A stretch of 15,000 nt of DNA, taken from Halocaridina rubra. Taxonomy: Eukaryota > Arthropoda > Malacostraca > Decapoda > Atyidae. Positions within the stretch are counted from its first letter, which is position 1; each line of letters opens with the position of its first letter. The position numbers were made by a program, and so were the translations under genes. Where the stretch lies: NCBI GenBank assembly GCA_037179515.1, contig JAXCGZ010016406.1:1-15000 (forward strand). Direction: 5' to 3'. The notes under the pieces are model-generated. The model was not told the origin of the DNA and searched no databases. It worked only from the letters and a program-made list of their open reading frames with translations. Shown piece after piece: positions 1-11,371 of the stretch.

Positions 1-701
1 CTGTAAGATTTGGCTTACCTCATCATAAAATTCTAATAAGTTTGTTACTGTTGATCTTCCTTCTCTGAAGCCATGTTGCCTCACTGACAAAAAGTTGAAG
101 GATTCCAAGTGAAGAGAGATATGTTTCCTTAGTAGTTTCTCCATAACTTTGCAAACTATGCTGGTCAAGGAAACTGGTCTATAGTTCAGAGCCGTATCCC
201 TCCTTCCCTTTTTGAAGATAGGTATCACATTTGCTTGTTTCCAGCATCTTGGAATCTCCCCCGACTCCAATGACTCCTTAAATATGATACTTAGTGCCAC
301 TGATATTGTGTTTGCGCATTTTTTAAGCACATGAGGGGATATGTCATCAGGACCTGTAGCTTTATGAACATCTAAATCCATCAGCGCTTTGCATACCTCT
401 GTGGCTGTAAGGTTGATGTTCTCTAATACCGGCCCTTGAGCTTCTATCACTGCAATCTGAGGGGGTGGGGTATTTTCTACTGTAAATACTGACTGAAACT
501 CCTTGTTCAATTCTTTGCAGATCTCTTCGTCCGTCTCAGTGATGCTTCCATCCGCTCTCTTTAGCCTTAAAACCTGTTCTTTTACCTTCAGTTTTCCTCT
601 GATAAAGCTGTGGAAAAGCTTGGGATTTTCTTTCGCCTTCCTGGTGATATCCCTCTCATAATCTTTCTCTGCCTCTCTCCTTTTACTTAGGTAGTCATTT
701 C

Positions 702-702
<1 letters not shown>
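1..702 (-). mobile_element. LINE copy 1: internal ORF2 fragment, runs off the left edge
   Basis: This is a partial CR1/L2/Jockey-like LINE, read on the minus strand. It matches copy 5 from the linker after the endonuclease (KRREAEKDYERDITRKAKEN block) through the start of the reverse transcriptase (PIFKKGRR, NYRPVSLTS, HGFREGRSTVTNL). The reading frame looks open throughout, and only a few silent or conservative differences from copy 5 are visible. The 5' end is truncated at about 702, where the sequence passes directly into (TG)n with two bases of microhomology. The 3' part lies outside the window. Base 1 here corresponds to base 1972 of copy 2, so the same sequence is present twice within 2 kb. 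The remnant cannot act alone, because no endonuclease is present. The element class is clear; the exact clade is less so. Confidence 0.88.

Positions 703-792
<90 letters not shown>
703..792. repeat. (TG)n microsatellite, 3' tail of copy 2
   Basis: A pure TG dinucleotide tract of about 90 bp. On the element's sense strand it is (CA)n directly following the 14-bp tail repeats of copy 2. Its other side abuts the truncated 5' end of copy 1 with no intervening DNA. Confidence 0.97.
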
Positions 793-793
<1 letters not shown>

Positions 794-881
794 TTACCTA
801 ATTGTGATTACCTAATTGTGTTTACGGGAAAGAGCCCAAAGCTCGTATCTTCCCGTCTCCTGATTGGTTCCATTTTTAGAC
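792..881 (-). other. LINE 3' UTR with conserved hairpin and 14-bp tail repeats (copy 2)
   Basis: After the ORF2 stop comes a 62-nt 3' UTR. Bases 824-856 can fold into a hairpin: the outer arms ACGGGAA/TTCCCGT pair, an internal bulge follows, and the inner arms GAGC/GCTC close a 5-nt loop. Two perfect copies of GATTACCTAATTGT (plus strand) lead into the (TG)n tail. The arrangement is the same in copies 3-5. By analogy with CR1/L2-type elements, this would be the structure that ORF2 recognises to prime cDNA synthesis; that role is inferred. Confidence 0.75.
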
Positions 882-3547
<2,666 letters not shown>

Positions 3548-3609
<62 letters not shown>

Positions 3610-3613
3610 TGTG
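3548..3613. repeat. (TG)n microsatellite, 3' tail of copy 4
   Basis: A TG tract of 66 bp with one GGG interruption near 3605-3607. It has the same length as the tract behind copy 5 (6759-6824). Confidence 0.97.
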
Positions 3614-3702
3614 ATTACCTAATTGTGATTACCTAATTGTGTTTACGGGAAAGAGCCCAAAGCTCGTATCTTCCCGTCTCCTGATCGGTTCCATTTTTAG
3701 AC

Positions 3703-6523
3703 TTAGTGATACTTATCATACCTGTCCTTAAAACTATGGATTGAGGTAGCATTAACTACCTCCTCGCTTAGCGAATTCCAATTATCAACTACTCTTACAC
3801 TGAAAAAGTATTTCCTTACATCCTGCAAACAAGTTTTTTTCCGAAGCTTCAAACTATGACCTCTAGTTCTAGAGCCAGCCATATCGAAATATCGATCCCT
3901 ATCCACTCTATCATAACCATGAAGGAATTTAAAGACTGTCACCATATCCCCCCTTACTCTTCTAGCTTCGAGTGATGGCAAGTCTAATTCCCTCAGCCTC
4001 TCATCATAACCGAGATTGCGTATTTCTGGCACCAGTTTTGTGGCATGTCTTTGAACTTTTTCAAGCTTAGCTATGTGCTTTTTCAAGTGCGGATTCCAAA
4101 AGGGGGCTGCATATTCGAGTTTTGGCCTCACATAGGTTACATAAATATTTCTGAACATTTCCTTGTCCATGTGCCTGAAGGCTACCCTTACATTTGATAA
4201 GAATGCATATGCTGCCCTTACTACGCCATTTATATGTATTTCTGGAGACAAATCTGCCAATATGTTTACTCCTAGATCTCTCTCATTTTCTGTCTCCTGA
4301 AGTTGTACTCCAGCCACCGAGTAGTCAAGCTTGGGCCTTCTTGCACTTGTACCCATTCTCATTACCTTACATTTTGAGGTATTGAATTTCATTAGCCACT
4401 TTTCTGACCACTCATGCAGATTATTTAGATCCTCCTGAAGTTCTCTACCATTGTTCTCGTTTTTTACTTTCTTCACAATCTTTGCATCATCTGCAAACAT
4501 ATTCATGAATGAATTTACAGACTCTGGTAGGTCATTTACATATACAAGGAACAAAAGTGGCCCTAAAACTGAACCCTGTGGAACTCCACTACTAACTCTT
4601 CTCCATTCAGACACTGAGTGTCTTACTCTAACCCTCTGTTCCCTTCCTTCTAAGTAAGTTTTTATCCATTCCAAGACATTTCCACCTATTCTAGCCATTG
4701 ATTGCAGCTTCCTAATAAGTCTCCCATGTGGAACAGTGTCAAACGCTTTCTGGAAGTCTAGGAATATGCAATCTGCCCAGCCCTCTCTTTCCTGTAAGAT
4801 TTGGCTTACCTCATCATAAAATTCTAATAAGTTTGTTACTGTTGATCTTCCTTCTCTGAAGCCATGTTGCCTCACTGACAAAAAGTTGAAGGATTCCAAG
4901 TGAAGAGAGATGTTTCCTTAGTAGTTTCTCCATAACTTTGCAAACTATGCTGGTCAAGGAAACTGGTCTATAGTTCAGAGCCGTATTCCTCCTTCCCTTT
5001 TTGAAGATAGGTATCACATTTGCTTGTTTCCAGCATCTTGGAATCTCCCCCGACTCCAATGACTCCTTAAATATGATACTTAGTGCCACTGATATTGTGT
5101 TTGCGCATTTTTTAAGCACATGAGGGGATATGTCATCAGGACCTGTAGCTTTATGAACATCTAAATCCATCAGCGCTTTGCATACCTCTGTGGCTGTAAG
5201 GTTGATGTTCTCTAATACCGGCCCTTGAGCTTCTATCACTGCAATCTGAGGGGGTGGGGTATTTTCTACTGTAAATACTGACTGAAACTCCTTGTTCAAT
5301 TCTTTGCAGATCTCTTCGTCCGTCTCAGTGATGCTTCCATCCGCTCTCTTTAGCCTTAAAACCTGTTCTTTTACCTTCAGTTTTCCTCTGATAAAGCTGT
5401 GGAAAAGCTTGGGATTTTCTTTAGCCTTCCTGGTGATGTCCCTCTCATAATCTTTCTCTGCCTCTCTCCTTTTACTTAGGTAGTCATTTCTTGCTCTTTT
5501 GTAGGTTTGCCAGGCATTTATGTTTTTTCTCCTCCTATACCTTTTCCAGCATTTGTCTCTCCACTCCTTAGCTCTTTTACACCCATTATCGAACCATTTC
5601 TCTCTGGCATGAATTACACCTACTTTGGTGACAGGTATGCAGCAATCTACAATCTTCCCATATTTCTCACAAAAGATGTCATACATTTCTTGTACAGATT
5701 TGTTGTAAAATAAGGTTCTCCAGTCAATAACTGCAAAAAGCTCATTCATTTTGATGTAATCTCCTTTCTGATAGTTCCTCCTCATGTCCTCAGTGCCTCT
5801 ACTCTCAGGAAGAATGTCTTCAATGATATACTCCATCAACAACACACAGTGGTCACTCTTTCCAATTGGTGGTTCATACTCAATATTTTCAATATCCAAC
5901 ACATTATCTGTGAACACCAGATCAAGTAGTGATGGCTCATCCCCACCCCTGGCTCTTGTTGGTTCCATTACATGTTGGTGTAGGAAATTCCCTTGTACGC
6001 AATCTAGGAATCTTGCCCCAAAGGAGTCCTCACCACTGTGTGGGTCAAGATTTATCCAATCTATCTCTTTATGATTAAAGTCTCCCATAATCAAAATCCT
6101 ACATTTTTTCTCCCGCGCCATGTTAACAACTGAGTTTATGACTTCAATCGTACCTATATGACTTTCCTCATAAATTTCAAGCCTTTTTTGGTTCCTTGGT
6201 GGGTTGTATACAACAGTTATTATAATGCTCTCTGACCCAGTATTTATGCGAGCAACAAGAAATTCCCTGAACTCACTTTCTATAGCCAAGTTTATCTCTT
6301 CAACTTGAATCCTCTCACTTATGAGCAGTGCTATCCCTCCACCAGTCCTCTCAGATCTTTCGACCCTTAGTATTCTGAAGCCCTTAGGAAAAACTGTGAC
6401 ACTGTTTATGTCCTCACTCAACTTAGTCTCTGTAATTGCTACTATATCTGCCTTACTGTTGTGAATCCTATCTTTTAATTCTACTGCCTTACCAGCTAAT
6501 CCATCAGCATTTGTGTATAACAA
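3703..6523 (-). pseudogene. ORF2 (endonuclease-reverse transcriptase), frameshifted (copy 4)
   Basis: The frame runs from LLYTNADGL at 6523 to a TAA stop at 3703. The endonuclease is in the first part: YTNADG, ITETKL, RTGGGIALLI, VVYNPP, RILIMGDFNHKEIDW, SLLDLVFTDN and GKSDHCVLL. A Lys/Arg-rich linker follows, then the RT with LDFQKAFD, SSGVPQGSVLGP and FADD, then the C-terminal domain. A 2-bp deletion near 4910 (GAGAGATGTTTCC, where the other copies have two more bases, AT) shifts the frame just after KVMEKLLRKH. Translation would run into unrelated residues and stop at 4814. The upstream product would have the endonuclease but no RT active site. In family terms this is a standard EN-RT ORF2 protein. 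The deletion could be a real lesion or an assembly error. Confidence 0.9.
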
Positions 6524-6525
6524 TC

Positions 6526-6755
6526 TTAATGAGGCCCCATCCCCTGATCTTCTGTCATTATCTTCTTTATCTCCCCTTTGTCTGGAAGTATTCCGTAACG
6601 AAAATTTTTCTTCTCTTCTTCATTTCTTTCATCATTTAACCTTCTTGCCTCTTGCAACAAGTTTTTGATCTTTCCCATCTCTTCCTGTGTTCTGTATCGT
6701 CTAATGAACACTTCTTTGCATTCTTGAAGGTCTTTTAGACTTTTTTTTCTCAACA

Positions 6756-6758
<3 letters not shown>
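6526..6758 (-). pseudogene. ORF1 C-terminal fragment (copy 4)
   Basis: The last 76 or so residues of ORF1, from LLRKKSLKDLQECKEVF to GMGPH and a TAA stop at 6526-6528. The sequence matches residues 284-359 of copy 5 ORF1. The coiled coil and most of the RRM-like core are lost through 5' truncation. The AAATTTT heptamer described for copy 5 is present at 6601-6607 (minus strand) in the same phase. Confidence 0.85.

Positions 6759-6824
<66 letters not shown>
6759..6824. repeat. (TG)n microsatellite, 3' tail of copy 5
   Basis: A pure TG tract of 66 bp between the truncated ORF1 of copy 4 and the tail repeats of copy 5. Confidence 0.97.
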
Positions 6825-6825
<1 letters not shown>

Positions 6826-6913
6826 TTACCTAATTGTGATTACCTAATTGTGTTTACGGGAAAGAGCCCAAAGCTCGTATCTTCCCGTCTCCTGATCGGT
6901 TCCATTTTTAGAC
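6824..6913 (-). other. LINE 3' UTR with conserved hairpin and two 14-bp tail repeats (copy 5)
   Basis: The region between the ORF2 stop and the (CA)n tail is laid out as in copy 2. The outer hairpin arms ACGGGAA/TTCCCGT and inner arms GAGC/GCTC are intact, and two GATTACCTAATTGT units follow. The sequence is nearly invariant across copies 2-5, as expected for a reverse-transcriptase recognition element. The role is inferred. Confidence 0.72.
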
Positions 6914-9734
6914 TTAGTGATACTTATCATACCTGTCCTTAAAACTATGGATTGAGGTAGCATTAACTACCTCCTCGCTTAGCCAATTCCAATTATCAAC
7001 TACTCTTACACTGAAAAAGTATTTCCTTACATCCTGCAAACAAGTTTTCTTCCGAAGCTTCAAACTATGACCTCTAGTTCTAGAGCCAGCCATATCGAAA
7101 TATCGATCCCTATCCACTCTATCATAACCATGAAGGAATTTAAAGACTGTCACCATATCCCCCCTTACTCTTTTAGCTTCGAGTGATGGCAAGTCTAATT
7201 CCCTCAGCCTCTCATCATAACCGAGATTGCGTATTTCTGGCACCAGTTTCGTGGCATGTCTTTGAACTTTTTCAAGCTTAGCTATGTGCTTTTTCAAGTG
7301 CGGATTCCAAAAGGGGGCTGCATATTCGAGTTTTGGCCTCACATAGGTTACATAAATATTTCTGAACATTTCCTTGTCCATGTGCCTGAAGGCTACCCTT
7401 ACATTTGATAAGAATGCATATGCTGCCCTTACTACGCCATTTATATGTATTTCTGGAGACAAATCTGCCAGTATGTTTACTCCTAGATCTCTCTCATTTT
7501 CTGTCTCTTGAAGTTGTACTCCAGCCACCGAGTAGTCAAGCTTGGGCCTTCTTGCACTTGTACCCATTCTCATTACCTTACATTTTGAGGTATTGAATTT
7601 CATTAGCCACTTTTCTGACCACTCATGCAGATTATTTAGATCCTCCTGAAGTTCTCTACCATTGTTCTCGTTTTTTACTTTCTTCACAATCTTTGCATCA
7701 TCCGCAAACATATTCATGAATGAATTTACAGACTCTGGTAGGTCATTTACATATACAAGGAACAAAAGTGGCCCTAAAACTGAACCCTGTGGAACTCCAC
7801 TACTAACTCTTCTCCATTCAGACACTGAGTGTCTTACTCTAACCCTCTGTTCCCTTCCTTCTAAGTAAGTTTTTATCCATTCCAAGACATTTCCACCTAT
7901 TCTAGCCATTGATTGCAGCTTCCTAATAAGTCTCCCATGTGGAACAGTGTCAAACGCTTTCTGGAAGTCTAGGAATATGCAATCTGCCCAGCCCTCTCTT
8001 TCCTGTAAGATTTGGCTTACCTCATCATAAAATTCTAATAAGTTTGTTACTGTTGATCTTCCTTCTCTGAAGCCATGTTGCCTCACTGACAAAAAGTTGA
8101 AGGATTCCAAGTGAAGAGAGATATGTTTCCTTAGTAGTTTCTCCATAAGTTTGCAAACTATGCTGGTCAAGGAAACTGGTCTATAGTTCAGAGCCGTATC
8201 CCTCCTTCCCTTTTTGAAGATAGGTATCACATTTGCTTGTTTCCAGCATCTTGGAATCTCCCCCCACTCCAATGACTCCTTAAATATGATACTTAGTGCC
8301 ACTGATATTGTGTTTGCGCATTTTTTAAGCACATGAGGGGATATGTCATCAGGACCTGTAGCTTTATGAACATCTAAATCCATCAGCGCTTTGCATACCT
8401 CTGTGGCTGTAAGGTTGATGTTCTCTAATACCGGCCCTTGAGCTTCTATCACTGCAATCTGAGGGGGTGGGGTATTTTCTACTGTAAATACTGACTGAAA
8501 CTCCTTGTTCAATTCTTTGCAGATCTCTTCGTCCGTCTCAGTGATGCTTCCATCCGCTCTCTTTAGCCTTAAAACCTGTTCTTTTACCTTCAGTTTTCCT
8601 CTGATAAAGCTGTGGAAAAGCTTGGGATTTTCTTTAGCCTTCCTGGTGATGTCCCTCTCATAATCTTTCTCTGTCTCTCTCCTTTTACTTAGGTAGTCAT
8701 TTCTTGCTCTTTTGTAGGTTTGCCAGGCATTTATGTTTTTTCTCCTCCTATACCTTTTCCAGCATTTGTCTCTCCACTCCTTAGCTCTTTTACACCCATT
8801 ATCGAACCATTTCTCTCTGGCATGAATTACACCTACTTTGGTGACAGGTATGCAGCAATCTACTATCTTCCCATATTTCTCACAAAAGATGTCATACATT
8901 TCTTGTACAGATTTGTTGTAAAATAAGGTTCTCCAGTCAATAATTGCAAAAAGCTCATTCATTTTGATGTAATCTCCTTTCTGATAGTTCCTCCTCATGT
9001 CCTCAGTGTCTCTACTCTCAGGAAGAATGTCTTCAATGATATACTCCATCAACAACACACAGTGGTCACTCTTTCCAATTGGTGGTTCATACTCAATATT
9101 TTCAATATCCAACACATTATCTGTGAACACCAGATCAAGTAGTGATGGCTCATCCCCACCCCTGGCTCTTGTTGGTTCCATTACATGTTGGTGTAGGAAA
9201 TTCCCTTGTACGCAATCTAGGAATCTTGCCCCAAAGGAGTCCTCACCACTGTGAGGGTCAAGATTTATCCAATCTATCTCTTTATGATTAAAGTCTCCCA
9301 TAATCAAAATCCTACATTTTTTCTCCCGCGCCATGTTAACAACTGAGTTTGACTTCAATCGTACCTATATGACTTTCCTCATAAATTTCAAGCCTATTTT
9401 GGTTCCTTGGTGGGTTGTATACAACAGTTATTATAATGCTCTCTGACCCAGTATTTATGCGAGCAACAAGAAATTCCCTGAACTCACTTTCTATAGCCAA
9501 GTTTATTTCTTCAACTTGAATCCTCTCACTTATGAGCAGTGCTATCCCTCCACCAGTCCTCTCAGATCTTTCGACCCTTAGTATTCTGAAGCCCTTAGGA
9601 AAAACTGTGACACTGTTTATGTCCTCACTCAACTTAGTCTCTGTAATTGCTACTATATCTGCCTTACTGTTGTGAATCCTATCTTTTAATTCTACTGCCT
9701 TACCAGCTAATCCATCAGCATTTGTGTATAACAA
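6914..9734 (-). pseudogene. ORF2: APE-type endonuclease plus reverse transcriptase, one 2-bp frameshift (copy 5)
   Basis: About 940 codons if the lesion is ignored, a usual size for CR1/Jockey-group ORF2. The endonuclease comes first: YTNADG at the very start, ETKL (9630-9641), RTGGGIALLI, MGDFN (9287-9301) and SDH (9062-9070), matching the metal-binding and catalytic residues of AP-endonuclease-like LINE nucleases. A basic linker follows. The RT has LDFQKAFD (7949-7972), SSGVPQGSVLGP and FADD (7697-7708). The C-terminal domain ends in SFKDRYDKYH. The product would nick target DNA and prime reverse transcription from the nick. A 2-bp deletion at 9350/9351 (GAGTTTGACTTC, with AT missing compared with copy 4) separates the first 130 or so residues from the rest. 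There is no AUG before the catalytic residues; the first is in MAREKK, near 9330. The frame stays open upstream to 9830 inside ORF1. Confidence 0.92.
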
Positions 9735-9736
9735 TC

Positions 9737-10816
9737 TTAATGAGGCCCCATCCCCTGATCTTCTGTCATTATCTTCTTTATCTCCCCTTTGTCTGGAAGT
9801 ATTCCGTAACGAAAATTTTTCTTCTCTTCTTCATTTCTTTCATCATTTAACCTTCTTGCCTCTTGCAACAAGTTTTTGATCTTTCCCATCTCTTCCTGTG
9901 TTCTGTATCGTCTAATGAACACTTCTTTGCATTCTTGAAGGTCTTTTAGACTTTTTTTTCTCAACAATATTTCCCTACATGTCTCCCCTCTCTCAAAGGT
10001 TACTTTTGTTGGTCTCGGCTTTCCTTCCCTCGAATATTTACCTAGTTGGTGTATGTTTACAATATCCTCAGGACCACATACTACTCCAAGCTTTCTTATC
10101 AGGTCTACAACGTTAGCTTTATTTTCTTCAAGTCTCCCCTGCCATGTTGGCTCCTGGGATTCACTTATGCCTGAGATTACCACTGTCTTCTCCTTATCAA
10201 GTGCCTGTCTGATGAGTGGGTTTGCCCTTTCCATCACAACGTCTTTCATTTTTTCGATTACTGTCTCTTTATAGTCAACTGTTTGTATGTTTTCCAGTGC
10301 CACCACCTTTACAGCCTCTTTTACTGCCACATTCCCCTTTAGTGCATCAGCAAAGGACGTTTTCATGGCATCGTTTTCCATATTCAGCTCCTGGAACTCT
10401 TTTCTGAACTGTTCAATGTTTTCCTTAATCTGAACATTCCAAGCAGCAATCTCGTCTCTCTCAGAAGATAGCAGTGAACTAACATCTAATTCCTTTAGGT
10501 TGTCATTTAGCTGTTTGTTTTTATCTTCTTGTTTAGAAATTCTAGATTCTAGTTGACTCTTTTCCCCTTCCAGCTTCTTTATTCTTTTTTCTAGTTCCTT
10601 TCTCTCCTGCCCTTGTGCTTTATTTGCTTCCTCCAAAGATCTTATTTGTTCTCTGAGTGTTTCATTCTCTTTCATTTCTCCATCCATATTCCGAATTTTA
10701 TCATCAAGGCTTGTAACCATTTCCTCTAACTTCTTGATTCTCTGTTTAAGTCCTCTGATGACTACCCCTTCTCCCGACCCATGGGTGGGAGAGGTTTGGG
10801 ACAGAGATGGCTTCAT
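9737..10816 (-). CDS. ORF1: coiled-coil RNA-binding protein of the LINE (copy 5)
   Basis: A complete 359-aa frame from ATG at 10816 to TAA at 9737. The start has a purine at -3 (GAA before ATG), and no upstream in-frame ATG is close. Residues about 22-150 are Glu/Lys/Gln-rich with heptad-like spacing (LKQRIKKLEEMV, LREQIRSLEEANK, LEKRIKKLEGEKSQLESRI), indicating a long coiled coil for multimerisation. Residues about 208-300 resemble an RRM core: TVVISGISES as an RNP2-like strand and PTKVTFERGETCREIL as an RNP1-like strand. A basic C-terminal part follows (IRRYRTQEEMGKIKNLLQEARRL). Only three cysteines are present, so there is no CCHC zinc knuckle. The layout resembles L1-type ORF1 proteins, which coat the element RNA. 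The RRM call is by eye and moderate. ORF2 starts 2 nt downstream in the -1 frame. Confidence 0.85.
   Translation of the reverse strand: MKPSLSQTSPTHGSGEGVVIRGLKQRIKKLEEMVTSLDDKIRNMDGEMKENETLREQIRSLEEANKAQGQERKELEKRIKKLEGEKSQLESRISKQEDKNKQLNDNLKELDVSSLLSSERDEIAAWNVQIKENIEQFRKEFQELNMENDAMKTSFADALKGNVAVKEAVKVVALENIQTVDYKETVIEKMKDVVMERANPLIRQALDKEKTVVISGISESQEPTWQGRLEENKANVVDLIRKLGVVCGPEDIVNIHQLGKYSREGKPRPTKVTFERGETCREILLRKKSLKDLQECKEVFIRRYRTQEEMGKIKNLLQEARRLNDERNEEEKKNFRYGILPDKGEIKKIMTEDQGMGPH
9812..9818 (-). promoter_or_regulatory. Candidate -1 ribosomal frameshift heptamer AAATTTT at the ORF1/ORF2 overlap
   Basis: In the ORF1 frame the minus strand reads A AAT TTT (residues K333-N334-F335), which fits the X XXY YYZ slippery pattern. 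A slip by one base enters exactly the ORF2 frame. That frame is closed just upstream by TGA at 9831-9833 and open from 9830 onwards into ORF2. ORF2 has no AUG of its own in this region. Downstream I see only a weak GGAA/TTCC hairpin six bases after the heptamer, so a strong stimulator is not evident. Copy 4 has the same heptamer at 6601-6607. Confidence 0.45.
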
Positions 10817-11331
10817 TTCTATGTTCTCCCTCTCACAAAAAAAAAAAAAAAAAAAACTTCTAATTTACCTTCACACAGAATTTTTATATCTCCATATAAG
10901 TGCTATTTAGTGACTCAGTTTGTCTCCTTTCTGGTAACACACATCTTATCTTAAAAACTTGACCATGGTAATTTAAGTATAAAAAGAAAAAGAAAAACAA
11001 AAGTCAAACCTGAAGGAAAATTCGAATTTGTGTTCGAGGTGGCACCCACCTGTTTCTGTTATATATTCTTCCTAACTGATAAACTGACTTGCTAACCAAG
11101 ATATGTTATCACGGGATTTAGACTTTACATTTAACTCAATATATATACAAAATAACAAAATAGCAAACGAGAAAGCTAAAAGAAAAGCAAAAAAAAAATG
11201 AAGAAAATAGGACTGCTGTACTACTTGGCAACTTAACTCAGTACTGTTGACAGGTGGGTATTTGGTAATTTTTTTTTCTTTTATTATTCAATTTTTTCGT
11301 GTATCAAACTAACTAACTAGTTAATATAAAT

Positions 11332-11333
<2 letters not shown>
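10817..11333 (-). other. AT-rich non-coding stretch, probable 5' UTR/promoter region of copy 5
   Basis: No convincing reading frame, RNA gene or second copy of this sequence occurs in the window. It includes a 20-base A run (10837-10856; T run on the sense strand), a perfect 6-bp hairpin AGGTGG-CAC-CCACCT at 11037-11051, a TATATATA stretch near 11141-11149 and a short ACTAACTAACTAGTTA direct/inverted motif near 11309-11324. Its composition is more AT-rich than the coding part. It lies between ORF1 of copy 5 and the (TG)n tail of copy 6. The alternative is a remnant of unrelated host DNA beyond a 5' end at about 10836. Confidence 0.5.

Positions 11334-11370
<37 letters not shown>
11334..11370. 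repeat. (TG)n microsatellite, 3' tail of copy 6
   Basis: A pure TG tract of about 37 bp between the AT-rich stretch and the tail repeat of copy 6. Confidence 0.96.

Positions 11371-11371
<1 letters not shown>

Larger units (their letters stand above)
3613..6758 (-). mobile_element. LINE copy 4, truncated within ORF1
   Basis: A copy of about 3.15 kb carrying the end of ORF1 (6526-6758), nearly all of ORF2, the 3' UTR and two tail repeats (3613-3626, 3627-3640). By eye it differs from copy 5 at roughly 20 sites over 3.1 kb, including one 2-bp deletion in each copy, so the two are about 99% identical. The 5' end at 6758 lies inside the ORF1 region coding LLRKKSL and joins (TG)n with at most one base of microhomology. 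Confidence 0.93.
6824..11333 (-). mobile_element. LINE copy 5, near full-length (ORF1, ORF2, 3' UTR; 5' end inferred)
   Basis: This is the reference copy of the window. From the 5' side on the minus strand it has a 5' region (11333-10817, extent inferred), ORF1 (10816-9737), ORF2 (9734-6914), a 62-nt 3' UTR and two 14-bp tail repeats (6824-6837, 6838-6851), then (CA)n. The part from 6824 to about 10836 is certain as element sequence. The part beyond the 20-base A run (10837-10856) is assigned to the element because all clear truncation ends in the left array abut (TG)n directly, so the next (TG)n at 11334 is the expected upstream edge. That gives about 4.5 kb, a usual size for the group. The only obvious lesion in the coding part is a 2-bp deletion in ORF2 near 9350. 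Confidence 0.85.

Noticed and set aside
5507..6074. Plus-strand frames over the endonuclease region (also 8720-9254 and 9647-9850)
   Set aside because: Antisense to well-supported ORF2 and ORF1 coding sequence, with no recognisable domain.
10053..10407. Two plus-strand frames over ORF1
   Set aside because: Antisense to the coiled-coil coding region; Leu/Ser-rich composition is what antisense of a Lys/Glu-rich gene gives.
10837..10856. Poly(A) tail of a plus-strand retrotransposed sequence
   Set aside because: There is no plus-strand coding or SINE sequence to its left; the bases left of it are the ORF1 start region of copy 5 in the opposite orientation. More likely a T run in the 5' UTR.
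11015..11052. tRNA-like or SINE promoter (TTCGAA and GTTCGAGGTG resemble a B box)
   Set aside because: No A box at the right distance and no cloverleaf can be drawn. Only the short GGTGG/CCACC hairpin is real.
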